A DNA stretch of 64,000 bases from Macrobrachium rosenbergii. Its lineage: Eukaryota > Arthropoda > Malacostraca > Decapoda > Palaemonidae. Below are positions 10,570-22,064 of the stretch, in pieces; within the stretch, counting starts at the first letter, position 1; each line of letters begins with the position of its first letter. The notes below the pieces were generated by a model. It had not been told where the DNA came from, did not search any database, and worked only from the letters and a program-made list of their open reading frames with translations. Both the position numbers and the translations under genes were made by a program. Location: positions 21,018,065 through 21,082,064 of the forward strand of contig NC_089766.1 of NCBI RefSeq assembly GCF_040412425.1, written 5' to 3'.

Positions 10570-13495
10570 TGAATGAAAAAAAAAATTACAATTTCTGGAA
10601 TAATACAGCAAAATAGAATTATGCAGAAATTATAAGAGGGAAAATTCCACACCAAGGTGAATCTAAACTTACTGTTCCGACCTGATGAGTTCTATCAGAT
10701 TGGCTTGCGTCAGTGGCCTGGGTCATGGCTGCTTCCTCATAAATCCATACCTGCAAAAAAAAAAATCACATTAACAGACGTGAGCTGTGGCAAACAACAA
10801 TAATTTTTTAGAATACTGACACATTAAAGAATTAGATCTGACTGATACAAAAAGCCATTTCTTCTTTCAAATATAAAATTCTGGAAATATTACATAGGTT
10901 TTTTAACTAGCCACTCCATGGCCTTACAACTACATGTAAACAGATGTGTATGGCATATTTAAAACTACATTTAGTTTAACCTCTCGTCTTACTGAGTGGA
11001 TTTCACATGGTAAAATATGAACTTATTGATGAAAATTTAGAGGCTGAAAGTTAACTTTTATTTTGCCAATATCTTATAATACAGAAAATTTAATAAAAAC
11101 TTTAATAACGTTGCCATTAAACCAAAATACGATCTCGTTGGTTATCAATTCCTATCTATCTTACGAAATAAATTTTATTGTATCTGGCTAAAGAAAGGTC
11201 TCATTTTTTATCTGAATTTTTGATGGTTAATCTGTTACATTTCATTTATAGTTACACTGAGTAATCTTTCCCAGCTGCATTCAAGACAACTATGTACAAT
11301 TTTGGACGAAACAAAATCATTTGTTTTTCGTTATCCTTTTATGTGTATATACTTCTATATGATTTCAATATAAAAATATCGTTATTCGAGTGTTCATTTA
11401 GTTTTAACGTTACAACGCTGAATGTGCACATTTTATTACATAACTTTCTGAATATCTTTTATGTTAACTTGAACTAATTATAGTTAGGTTCTTAATTCAC
11501 ATCACTAGGTGGCTTTATTCCTGTATGGGCTTTTAGTCTTGTTTGGCAACTAAGGCGAAAGACATCTGCATTGGAGGATAAATTAGCCAATTATCGAGTT
11601 GGCTCTTAATCAACACCGGAAAGTATTCCATGACACTGACGGTGGCCAACAGCCTCTTTCATCTCCCTTTCAATTTGCTTTCTGATTAACGTTCATTTGG
11701 GTTCCTGTTCTCTTGGTATTACAAAACCTTACGTGATTTTAACGGCATTTACGCAAACCTACTGCCTGCGTTATTCTGTGATTTGGACATCGCCAGATAA
11801 GAATGATCATTCTAAAACCACTGAACGAGAACCAAATTACAAAAGGATACATGAAACCTAACAGCAAGAGAGACACGCACACATGCACGCACATACAGAT
11901 AAAGTTTACAGGAATAATGATTGAACTAGAATGAAACAAAAGAGGGAACTGAAATTGAATCTACGAAATTACCTAAATAACTTGCCTGCTTCTTTAGGAT
12001 TGTATCGGATCCTATAAAGTGGAGTTTTCATTAAAAATAATATATTTCCAAAATGGACCGCTGAATATACATGACATTTTCATCAAAATTATAATTCATC
12101 ATTTGATTTTTTATTCCTTTCACCTCAGCTCATTTCCTAACAAAATGTTTGGAACAATAAAGCTTGATGTAAGTAGCTTGACATGACAAGGAAGTGAGTG
12201 TAGTAGTACTTAGATATTTTCACTATCTGTCAATGTCCTCTGCTGTGTAGATTTGGCTAATGGCCTCACCAATCGGGTATCTGATGGTGTTAGGGTAACA
12301 GCACAAATGATTTATCATTGTTGGACCCTCAATTTGAACAATTGTCTTTGGCATGTTAATGAACTTCGCGCTATTGTTAGTAGTGTAAAAGCTATAAAGA
12401 GCATTAAGTCTGTGATATCTAGGTATTAAGCTAATAATACGTTGCCATATATCAAATGCACTCTGAGTATCAAAACCTTTATTTAGAATCTTCCCTTTCT
12501 TTCGTTAATAAGGAGATGCCAGTGCATTTCTACAGTATTTAAAACTGAGGGGTGGGAAAACTGCTCATTCATCGCCGTTATTACTGTTAGGGCTATTAAG
12601 TCTTAGCTAGACATTAACGTAACTGTTCTTATATTCTTATCAAAGAAATTTGCGTTAAGTAGTGAAGGCTGCCAGCTTATCCATTTTAATAATAATATAG
12701 TTGAGTAAAAGAATTTAAACATAAATGGCAGTTACTATATTAAAACAGATCAAACGCAAGCATGCACTCATAGTCCTTGTGGCTGTTTAGCGTCGTCATG
12801 ACATAACGGGAGAACTGCCTCAGAGCCGGGTCAGAGTTCAGAAGGTTCGGGAATAATTTTTGCTGCTACTTAATAGTCGTAAAAAACGAAGTCCCTAAAA
12901 ATGGATGTAAGTCAGCCGCGCACTTGCCACGTTTCATTAATCATATCTTCCACTTCGGTTAAGATGATGAATGTTTATCTACAGAAATCGTTATTACTCT
13001 TAATTGAAAATGTCACCCAGGCGTAGATGAAGCCTTCCTCGTTTGACAGAAAATTTACCTTTACTAAAAACCCGACATTTCTGATAATAAAAATATCTTC
13101 ATTAAGGACTAAGGAATGTATAAAAGTATCTTCTATTGCAAAAATCAGCGATACAAGATATATTCACAACTGACGAATTCAGCTTCACTGGATTGAGGTA
13201 CATAAGATCAGTCACAACAGCATTGGCGGTTCAAGAAATTGTACTTCTGAAAAAACTTAACTTCGAATATTTTCGTAGTCCATGATAATTCTGTAATGAT
13301 ATTTTAGTTTAGGACAATTTGCAGTTTTTACTTCATACTTCAGAATTTTTTAGTGTGAAAACAAAAGCTCTTAAACATTTAAGTGAATTGTCTTCAGTGC
13401 TCTTTGTTTCATTCTATCAATCTCACGTGACTACTATATCAAACCCTAGATTTGGTGCATTGGCGTCAGATGGTCATATAGGCTAATGAAAAATA
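10570..13495. other. Intergenic, no gene supported
   Basis: AT-rich unique-looking sequence, with a short A run at 10755-10766. I see no coding frame with a recognisable domain, no strong tandem repeat and no long palindrome. Confidence 0.45.
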
Positions 13496-13499
13496 ACCG

Positions 13500-14110
13500 G
13501 GGGCACATTACCCCGTTTCCATCGTTTTTGTGCCTTTCCTTGTTCTGCAGTTTTTCTGTAGAGTTATATAGGTGAGGAACTTTCTCCTCTTTAACTCTTT
13601 AATTTCTCTTGGATGAATCCCATCTGGGCCAGGAGATCTGAACTTTAGTTTTTCTATTTTGTTTTTAACGTCTTCTTCTGTAAATATTATTTTGTCAAGC
13701 GGTTCTGCCCCTTCATATTTAATAGCTGGTTCAGGGATTGAGGTAGTGTCTTCAATTGTGAAAACACTAGTAAAAAACTTATTTTTTGTTTTTTCCAATT
13801 CTGAGTTCACTAGGTTTCCTCCACCGTCTCTTAAGGGACCAACACTATTTTTTATTGGCTTCCTACTTTAACATGAGCAAATAATTCTTTTGAGTTTTCC
13901 TTTCAAACTGATGCAACTCTCTGATCCTCATTTATATTGGCATTTCTTACTAATTTGTCCACCTTCTACAGAATTCTTTAAGCCTGCTTGCTTCTTCTGG
14001 TGTTGGGTGTGGATTCATTGATTTGTGCAATCTGTCTCTTTCTCTCATTTTATTTTTAATTTCTCTGTTGAACCACTTAGGCTGAGGGTTGCTTTAATTT
14101 GTTTGTTAGC
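13500..14110 (-). pseudogene. CR1/L2-like LINE reverse-transcriptase N-terminal fragment
   Basis: The minus strand reads, upstream to downstream, PKWFNREIKNKMRERDRLHK (about 14080-14020), then NSVGPLRDGGGN, then the frame 13810-13508 with FFTSVFTIEDTTSIPEP, FTEEDVKNKIEKLKF and SPGPDGIHPREIKEL. This is the linker and first reverse-transcriptase motif of CR1/L2/Jockey-type LINEs (TEEDVxxxLxxLxxxKSPGPDGIHPRVLKEL). A stop near 13872 and loss of frame after REIKEL break it, and the catalytic palm domain is absent. It is clearly different in sequence from the LINE at 6270-7735, so two LINE families are present. Confidence 0.75.
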
Positions 14111-14169
14111 ATTTGCTTGCTTTAATCTGGTTGGTTTTCATGAATGCTGGTATTCTGAGAGAGAATGCT

Positions 14170-14170
<1 letters not shown>

Positions 14171-14219
<49 letters not shown>

Positions 14220-14238
14220 ATGAAGAGAGAAAGAGTAA

Positions 14239-14304
<66 letters not shown>
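14171..14304. repeat. Two (GA)n microsatellite tracts
   Basis: Tracts at 14171-14216 and 14240-14304 are separated by a 23-base interruption, just upstream (in its own orientation) of the CR1/L2-like LINE fragment. Confidence 0.95.
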
Positions 14305-14307
<3 letters not shown>

Positions 14308-14699
14308 TTTCGTGAATACGATTTGGCAGTATAGTTCCTGAACTCGATTTCATATTACCGAGGTGACTCTGGTAGTAAACTAGCAAAATCTCTATAAAAA
14401 ATGAAAATGAAATAAAATATTAAATACCAGAGAAAATCAAGACTTTTCAGACAATTATTATGCTCAAGTATTAAAAAAAAACCTACAACTACCTACTGTA
14501 GTTGTGTGATCCTGAAATTTCCCAAAGGTTTTCGTTTTTCAGACATTAATGCCAATAAGATATAAATGCATCAGGATGATGCAGATTGTCAATCACTGAA
14601 AACCTTTAACCAAAAAGTTGCATTTTAGGCAAACGAACAAATGTCAGAGACACACTAGTGGAAGTATGAAGCCAAAAAAAGGTAGTATGTTTGCAAATG

Positions 14700-14985
14700 G
14701 AATTGAATATAGAATTTTGGTCAAAGGCGAAGCGCTGGGACCTATGAGGTCATTCAGCGCTGAAAGGGAAACTGACAGTAAAAGGTTTTAAAGGTGCACT
14801 ATGAAACAATTGTTAGGAGAGGGTTAAGGAAAGTAAGATGGAAGAAAGAGAATATGATCAGAGGTACAGTATAAAGAATTAAAGGCTTGCAGCTAGGGGC
14901 CGAACGCACGCTGCAAAGAACCTTGTAATGCCTACAGTGCACCGCATGAGGTGCACTGACGGCACTAACCCCCTACGGGATGGAG
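14700..14985 (+). repeat. SINE-like dispersed repeat, copy A
   Basis: It starts with GAATATAGAATTTTGGTCAA and continues with a block meaning 'GCGCTGGGACCTATGAGGTC', GTTAGGAGAGGGT, a purine-rich centre, CTAGGGGCCGAACG, GCAAAGAACCTT and ACTGACGGCACTAACCCCCT. The same ordered blocks recur in copy B (15130-15440). I recall this repeat as very common in decapod crustacean sequences, but cannot verify that here. It has no coding capacity. A/B-box promoter motifs are not convincing, so 'SINE-like' describes size and dispersion only. Confidence 0.65.
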
Positions 14986-15129
14986 CAGATGAGACGCGGC
15001 CACAAAGTGACGGATTTTCAATCCAAGTGGATTTCACGTCATATAAACCAAAGGCAAATGTCGAGTAGTGGTGGTTTCGGTGGACTTCAAATGCAAATAG
15101 AATCTCTGAGGACATGCAAATATACAGGA

Positions 15130-15440
15130 ATGGAATGGAACATTGAGCTTAGGCCAAAGGCCAACCACTGAGGCCTATGAGGTCATTCAGAGCTGGAAAG
15201 GAAATTGAGAGTAAGAGGTTTGAGAGGTGTAACAGGAGGAAAACCTCGCATTTGCACTTTGAAATAATTGTTAGGAGAGGGTGGAAAGCAAGATGAAGAA
15301 GATAATATGAATGGAGGTACAGTAAAAGGAACGGAAGGGGTTACAGCTAGGGGCCGAAGGGTTGCTGCAAAGAACCTTTAGTAATATCTACAGTGGCCAC
15401 CCTGTAAGGAGCACTGACGGCACAACCCCCCTACGGAGAT
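15130..15440 (+). repeat. SINE-like dispersed repeat, copy B
   Basis: Same block order as copy A (AGGCCAAAGGCCAACC, CCTATGAGGTCATTCA, GTTAGGAGAGGGTGGAAAG, GGGGCCGAAGGG, GCACTGACGGCACAACCCCC). It also carries a segment missing or altered in A (GGAGGAAAACCTCGCATTTG at 15236-15255), so the copies are independent insertions of one family. A short 5' scrap of the family (GAATATAGAATTTTGGGACA) also occurs at 16835-16854. Confidence 0.65.
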
Positions 15441-15536
15441 GCAAATATATACTGTATATATATGCATACTTGACCGATTTGCCCTACGGGGATGCAAATA
15501 TATACTGTATACATATGTATACTTGGCCGATTTGTT
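15430..15536 (+). repeat. Tandem duplication of a 52-53 bp unit at the end of SINE-like copy B
   Basis: Two adjacent units each read CTACGG(A/G)GATGCAAATATATACTG, a TATA core, GTATACTTG-type sequence and CCGATTTG. The duplication begins inside the last block of copy B, so the repeat tail was duplicated after or during insertion. Confidence 0.7.
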
Positions 15537-15539
15537 CCT

Positions 15540-18500
15540 TTGAGTCTCTCAAGTTTTCAGAGACTGCAAAAGTATTACGCATTTCTTGAAAGTTATTTTT
15601 TTGGTCAGTTTTCTATGACGTGTGCTTGTGTACAAGTCAAAAGGTATGTTTGCACAGCATGTAGGGTATGTACCACTGTGTAATGTCTTCAAAAAGATAA
15701 TTTCAAATTACCTCACTTTCTTTGAGGGAACGAAGTATTGATAGCAAAAAGAAGAGAGCCTTAATTCGACACAAGTGATTACAGGATATGAAGTATCTCT
15801 TCATAATTGGCGAAAGAATTTGCAGGATCATATAACTGTTATAATTGACCAATTCCCGATTTCCGTTTTATATGATGAACAAAAAGCGAGAGAATAGCCA
15901 CTCACTAATAATACATCTTTTCCATAAACTGAAGAAGCTATGGCCAAAGCAACTCGGTAGAAGTCAGTCATTATCCAATTAGCAAGGCTTAAAAAAAAAA
16001 ACAATGGTACTTTTGCTTATACTAAATATATACTCGTAAACATGGTTGCAATGGATACAAGTTACAATCTAGTATTCAGTTTCATTGGCATACCATACAA
16101 TACCTGCTATAACCCTCTTTAGTTACCTGTAGAACAGATGGTTTCCACAACTTCTAAACCATTGCTGTGCTTTCCTGCTTTCTTCCAGAATGCTTTCGCA
16201 AATTTGGTTTTCTTGACAGACTCCTCTACCACCACCGGACCTGCCGAGAGGCTTCAAGATCAGTATATTCCAGAGACTATTTCTATTATTACTAAACTTA
16301 ATATTTTTGTTCCTATCTTAGTCTAAAACTCATCCAGTCAGCGGTGGGAGCCACGTTATCTTTAAAATTATTTGGGATTAAGTTTTCTAGTTCTACGTAT
16401 TATCAGGGTAGTTAGTGACCGATAGTTTAGTTCTCTCAAACTGGCAACGCAATAGTTAACCACTGCCACTATTAAGCTATTTTGAGCACTATTTATATAA
16501 AGATAAATTAAATTCATTACTTTACCTAATAATTTTCATGTTGGGGGCAATTTAATTCTTTATCAAATTAACCCATTATATCCATCAGATTTGATTACAC
16601 TATAAAGGATCACAAGTCCTGAATTTTATTTTCCAAAACTCCACCTCTGACTGTCCAGAGTTTAACCAAGGTCATAAGCCTTCCAACTTTAAACACACAA
16701 GGGTATCTCTCGGGGTCCAACCATGCAGCAATTGCCACTGCCCTATTAAACTGTCTCAGCGTAAATTTCAAGAACCTGCATACTTTGGATAGGAAAAATC
16801 TAGTTTAGTTTAATTTCAATGGTACATAGAATTTGAATATAGAATTTTGGGACATTGAAACTTTACATTCTCAGTTTTCATTCTCAGTAAGCGAAGATAA
16901 TGGTCGCAGGAATATTTACCCCCACATTTGCTGAATTACATCAGACAATGTGTTGCGAACTTATTACGAACTTATTATTAAACGTAATAACTTTCAAAAT
17001 TCTAAACTGAAACATTTATATTTACACTGTTCTGCTCCCCTTTAATTACAAGTTCCCAATAGTTACCGTCCCTTTGTACCAACTCATCTAATTTACTGGG
17101 CTTATATTTAAGACAAAATTCTGTCCGCTAGGAATAGTGTTTTAATTGATTAAAACAAATGTTGAAGGTACGTACATTTAAGAGCCAAATTACACAATTC
17201 CATAAATTCTCTGAACTTCCAAGAAAACCTTAAGTGTTCAACCAACGCATTACACAATCGCTAGTCAAAAAGTTTAATATGAAAATATTAAATTTTATTC
17301 ATAATAGTTACATTAGGATCAGGTAGTGATTAAGAATACGTTGCTAGTTCTGCTGACGTAGTGTTATTCTGTTAAAATAGTTTGTTACATCAAAAATCAA
17401 ACACGAAGATCACAGCATTCCTCTTTCATTCTTCAATGACAGTCTTCATAACAAGGCTAGACAACACTAAGAAAGTAGGCTTCAACATTTTCAAGAAACA
17501 GCCAAGTTCTCGAAGTTGCTCAGTTGGCCTCCGTGTACCACACTTAACAGTGTTTCTCCATCCTAACTTAATACCACACTGCCGTGAGCTCTGTACAAGT
17601 TGAAAATACCTGTCAATCAGACCAAAACCAAAGGTCAGGACTTTAAATTAAACTACGAATAAATGAAGACAATTACAGGAGATCAGTTATAAGAAAACTG
17701 ACTACGCCATGACTGAAAAAACTGAAAAACTTGCTAATATGCTGTAGTAGCAACCATCCAAGCTAAACTTACGACCTGTTTACGTCAAAATTGAAAGTAA
17801 AACTGCCGCAAAACAAGGTTATATATCTTACATTTTTACACATCAGCCACTACCTCAGTCCCACGTACAGAACTCTAAGTAACGAAAGCTATCTGTATAA
17901 TCATTCCGCTTAGTATGAACATAACTCCACCAACCACTACCAATCACATCTTAAATTTGTGCAAAACTGAGTATGCCCATTCCCAATCACATTGCATCTG
18001 ACGTAAGTTACAAGAATATAAGTTTAATTATTAACTGAATGGAGGGTAAATCTTCTGCAAAGTGCTTGCAGCCGTCTCTTACTTTAAGGATTACTTATAT
18101 TGAACAAAATCAGACGACCGAGAGATACCCTATTACTATAAAGACCCTTAATTTCTTTGACCTTAAAGCCCAAAATTATGCTGTATAAATAAAATCTCTG
18201 AATATTATCCCATTACACTAAGCTCAAACCTCTATTGAAAAAAATCTCAAAACTCAAACCTCTGAATAAACTTTAGTAAGCCTAAAATCAATATTTACGC
18301 TCCAAGTTATTTCATAGTACTTTTAAATAAGTTGAGATTTATCTATTTAAGTAATTATGAACTTATGAAATATTTAAAAACATTTGAATATTTCACCAAA
18401 TAAACTTCAAAAACTTCAAGAGTAACTAAAATTCCTTCACTGACTAATCTAAGGAACTCCCATTTACACAAACCTCCAATACCTGTATTGAACACCGTAT
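15540..18500. other. Intergenic, no gene supported
   Basis: AT-rich sequence without a recognisable domain. The 14-base word AGGGTATCTCTCGG (near 16690) has an exact inverted partner near 18118 but no extended arms, so I do not call a transposon. Confidence 0.4.
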
Positions 18501-19000
18501 NNNNNNNNNNNNNNNNNNNNNNNNNNNNNNNNNNNNNNNNNNNNNNNNNNNNNNNNNNNNNNNNNNNNNNNNNNNNNNNNNNNNNNNNNNNNNNNNNNNN
18601 NNNNNNNNNNNNNNNNNNNNNNNNNNNNNNNNNNNNNNNNNNNNNNNNNNNNNNNNNNNNNNNNNNNNNNNNNNNNNNNNNNNNNNNNNNNNNNNNNNNN
18701 NNNNNNNNNNNNNNNNNNNNNNNNNNNNNNNNNNNNNNNNNNNNNNNNNNNNNNNNNNNNNNNNNNNNNNNNNNNNNNNNNNNNNNNNNNNNNNNNNNNN
18801 NNNNNNNNNNNNNNNNNNNNNNNNNNNNNNNNNNNNNNNNNNNNNNNNNNNNNNNNNNNNNNNNNNNNNNNNNNNNNNNNNNNNNNNNNNNNNNNNNNNN
18901 NNNNNNNNNNNNNNNNNNNNNNNNNNNNNNNNNNNNNNNNNNNNNNNNNNNNNNNNNNNNNNNNNNNNNNNNNNNNNNNNNNNNNNNNNNNNNNNNNNNN
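18501..19000. other. Assembly gap (500 N)
   Basis: Exactly 500 N bases, the conventional size for a scaffold gap of unknown length. Anything said about continuity across it is uncertain. Confidence 0.99.
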
Positions 19001-20074
19001 ACATTGCATATTTTTATTGCAATCATGTCATTGCAATGAACAGTCCTGCTGACCCTCTTACCATATCCTAACTGCCTGTTTCTGTACAGCCACAGAAGTA
19101 TTTAATTATTTAAAGTAAAGATTTGTTAACTTTCTTGGAGTTACAGAGTCCGTTTCCTATTCAGTGGCTAAAACAAACCATTCAAAGACTAATATAACCT
19201 GATGGCTTCAAGCTAAATTTGGCGACATTTTGTATTCTGTTGCCTCCTAATTCTCTACGTTTCTTTCATTCAGTGTTTTCATGGGTTGGCAGATACCAGA
19301 TGTACAGAAGATCAAAATGGAAGTTACTCTAGTCTGTGCAAGGTGTTCTGCTCTGAGGATTCCATTCAAACAATCCCCATCTCCCCAAACACCCAAACTA
19401 ATCCCCACCAGACCTTGAGGCAGAACCTTCCGATTCACGAGGAGCTATTTATTGCAAGTGCCGAATCTTCATGGTGTCCCCAACTAATAATCATTAGTTA
19501 CTTACCATTCATCCGGGCGGTATAATGTCCAAGCTTTCATTGTATATGACCCATACGGACACAACATGTATGATGAATGATGCTGATTGTAGAAAAAAGT
19601 TGATTTTTCTTGCATACATTGCCGTTTTGTATATCATACTTCCATTTCTTAGGGACTTTGGTTTCTTTTCTTATTTTTCTGCGCATTTTAGAAAATGACG
19701 AATACATAAATATAACAAGCAGAAGCAAGAAAGCATGTGACAAAGGACATAAAGTAAGATGAAATTATGATGAGAGAACTTTCTTTCTTTTCCCCTCACT
19801 CCTTGACACCGACTCCCCTCACACAAACCCCGAGAGCCACTCTCTCTCTCTCTCCCCCCTCCACTTCAGCCCTCTTCTTTAGAAACTCAACTTGTAATAA
19901 TGATGATGATAATAAAATGTATAGGCATTTGAATGTGACGAAATCTTTCAGATTCACGTAAATGTAAAACAAAAGATTTTTCAAATGTAAGTAGGTAAAT
20001 TATATTTTATAATCTTCATGAACCACAGCATGCAGTTCTATGAGGTCGTTTCAAATTTCTTTTAAATATAAGGG

Positions 20075-20076
<2 letters not shown>
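19001..20076. other. Intergenic, no gene supported
   Basis: Open frames here (for example 19286-19525) show no recognisable domain or codon bias. The sequence is otherwise plain. Confidence 0.4.

Positions 20077-20129
<53 letters not shown>
20077..20129. repeat. (CT)n microsatellite
   Basis: About 53 bases of pure CT. Confidence 0.95.
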
Positions 20130-20134
<5 letters not shown>

Positions 20135-21267
20135 CACTAGATAACAAACTTCCGTTCCTCGAACTGGAGCAGACTTGAGTGTTCAGTACCTTCTCAAACT
20201 AATAGAATCATATAGGTATAAAAATGATTAGCTCTCTCCACTTCGATGCAGAATCAAGTCATTGGATTCACTGATTTACAGCAAAAAATTTCTTCCTCAA
20301 AAGGAGTAATTGCAATTGAAGAGAAGATCACAGCGTTGGCACAGCCAACCCTGGATGATCAACCAAAGATGAAACACATCCACACAAGAGGCTTCCCAAA
20401 AGGCCATGTCTGCTCTTGTACCTACGCAGTTCAGTCTCACCTAAAGCCCCTACGCTGTCATAGGACAGCCTCTGCAGAATGTTTACTGCTCTCAGAATTC
20501 TTGCGCTAGACTTCTTTCACCTGAGACTGTGCTTCATTAAGCTCACTTCCTTTCCATTGCTCTGTGATCTTTAACTTTATTTTTTTTATTATTTCAACCT
20601 TGTGTTGTTATTCTTTCTTCATTTTTCCTTTTTCACAGCCTGGCATTTTATTTGGTGAAGCTTGTTCCACAGAAAAATGAGCACACCAGGTTAATGATAA
20701 TAACAATGACTGTGGGAGTAACCATTTCCCTTTAGAACAAATGTTTTCCTCCCTTCCATGGGATCTCAGACCTTGAGTACTTCATATCTCTCTCAATGAA
20801 GGCCTCCCAAGAGAACTTATTTACTGCACCTTCCTCTTCATTCTGGTTTTATTCTCCTTTACAGTCTTTGACAGCACTTTATCTACAGACACCTCATGAA
20901 TATTTAACCTTCTTTCCCTTTCATCGTCGTTTAAAAGAATCTCATTAGAAATTCTGCTTGAAAAGTCTTTTAGATTCCAAATGCATTTCCAAGAAGATGT
21001 ACCAAAGGGGTGGAAGGAATCTGTACCTGGATGAAGGGCTATAGATTTCATCTTCATTTCGTAACTGTACTTTTCCTTCGAACCTCAAAGCAGTAAAAAT
21101 TCAGGGCATCAGGTGAATGTTTGTGCATTTTCAAAACAAACATTCTTTAAGGGGCCAGGACAGTTTTCCAAAATATTTAATAATTAATTCAAAGCATATA
21201 AATTTTTACTACTAACCTGGAAAATCCGTCCATTGGGTATCAATTGGTCCTATAATCTAACAGCTTC
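20130..21267. other. Intergenic, no gene supported
   Basis: Open stretches at 20246-20509 (+) and 20821-21057 (-) have no recognisable domain. Nothing else stands out. Confidence 0.4.
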
Positions 21268-21414
21268 ATAAAACCAGCCGCAAAATATCTCCTGGAAGAC
21301 AGAGATTCAGTCAGTTGTCTTGCTATCGATAGACAGGCTGAATGGACACCGGATGATTCTTCTCCCCTTACCAAGTGATGTATCTGCCGCAGATATTTTG
21401 CGGCTGGGTTTTAT
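21268..21414. repeat. Foldback element with 23-bp terminal inverted repeats
   Basis: The left arm (21268-21290, ending CCGCAAAATATCT) is the near-perfect reverse complement of the right arm (21391-21414, beginning AGATATTTTGCGG), with one mismatch. The roughly 100-base interior holds a small palindrome (GCTATCGATAG) and no coding frame. The size and arms fit a small non-autonomous DNA element or a structured RNA. A flanking target duplication is not obvious. Confidence 0.6.
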
Positions 21415-21988
21415 TTCCATTTTTACTCCCATATTAAATAGCACAGTTCCTATACAACACAAGAATAATGACAGTCAATATATTCTAGCAAATCAAAATG
21501 GGAAGATCTTTTACTTCAGTCAACATAAGCAGTAACATTTGTACCCTATGAAATGCGGCTGAGTTCTATTCATGAGAAATATATTTGTTGGAGAGAACCA
21601 TTTTTTCCCTCGAGATTTGAAGTGAAGTTACTGGTCGTGATGAAAGTATTACTTTCAGTAACAAAACCTGAAACTGAATGATGAATATAGATTTAATGGT
21701 TAGATCATTGTGGATATCTAATTCATGCAAAAAATAGATTGAAACAATGAAAACTGACCATCAACTCTTTCAGTGTTGCCATAGTCTGTTGAATGAAACA
21801 TTTAAGTAAAAAATGCAATTTTCTTTGAGTTACCGGCAAAGAGCTGTTTAAAATAATTTGAGAAGAGGAACGAAAAGTTCAAACAGGTCAACTATGACAA
21901 GATCTTGGGATAAAAATGACCAGTATTCTAGTTCGTTACTTCTACCAGGTACGACAAGTTTCGTTTAATTTCATGAACTTGAGAATCG

Positions 21989-21991
<3 letters not shown>

Positions 21992-22062
<71 letters not shown>
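21992..22062. repeat. (CT)n microsatellite
   Basis: About 70 bases of pure CT. Confidence 0.95.

Positions 22063-22064
<2 letters not shown>

Noticed and set aside
16690..18132. 14-base inverted word pair (AGGGTATCTCTCGG) 1.4 kb apart as transposon ends
   Set aside because: The match does not extend and there is no target duplication or coding content; chance is plausible over a 64-kb window.
18355..19039. Apparent open frames across 18501-19000
   Set aside because: They span 500 N bases and carry no information.
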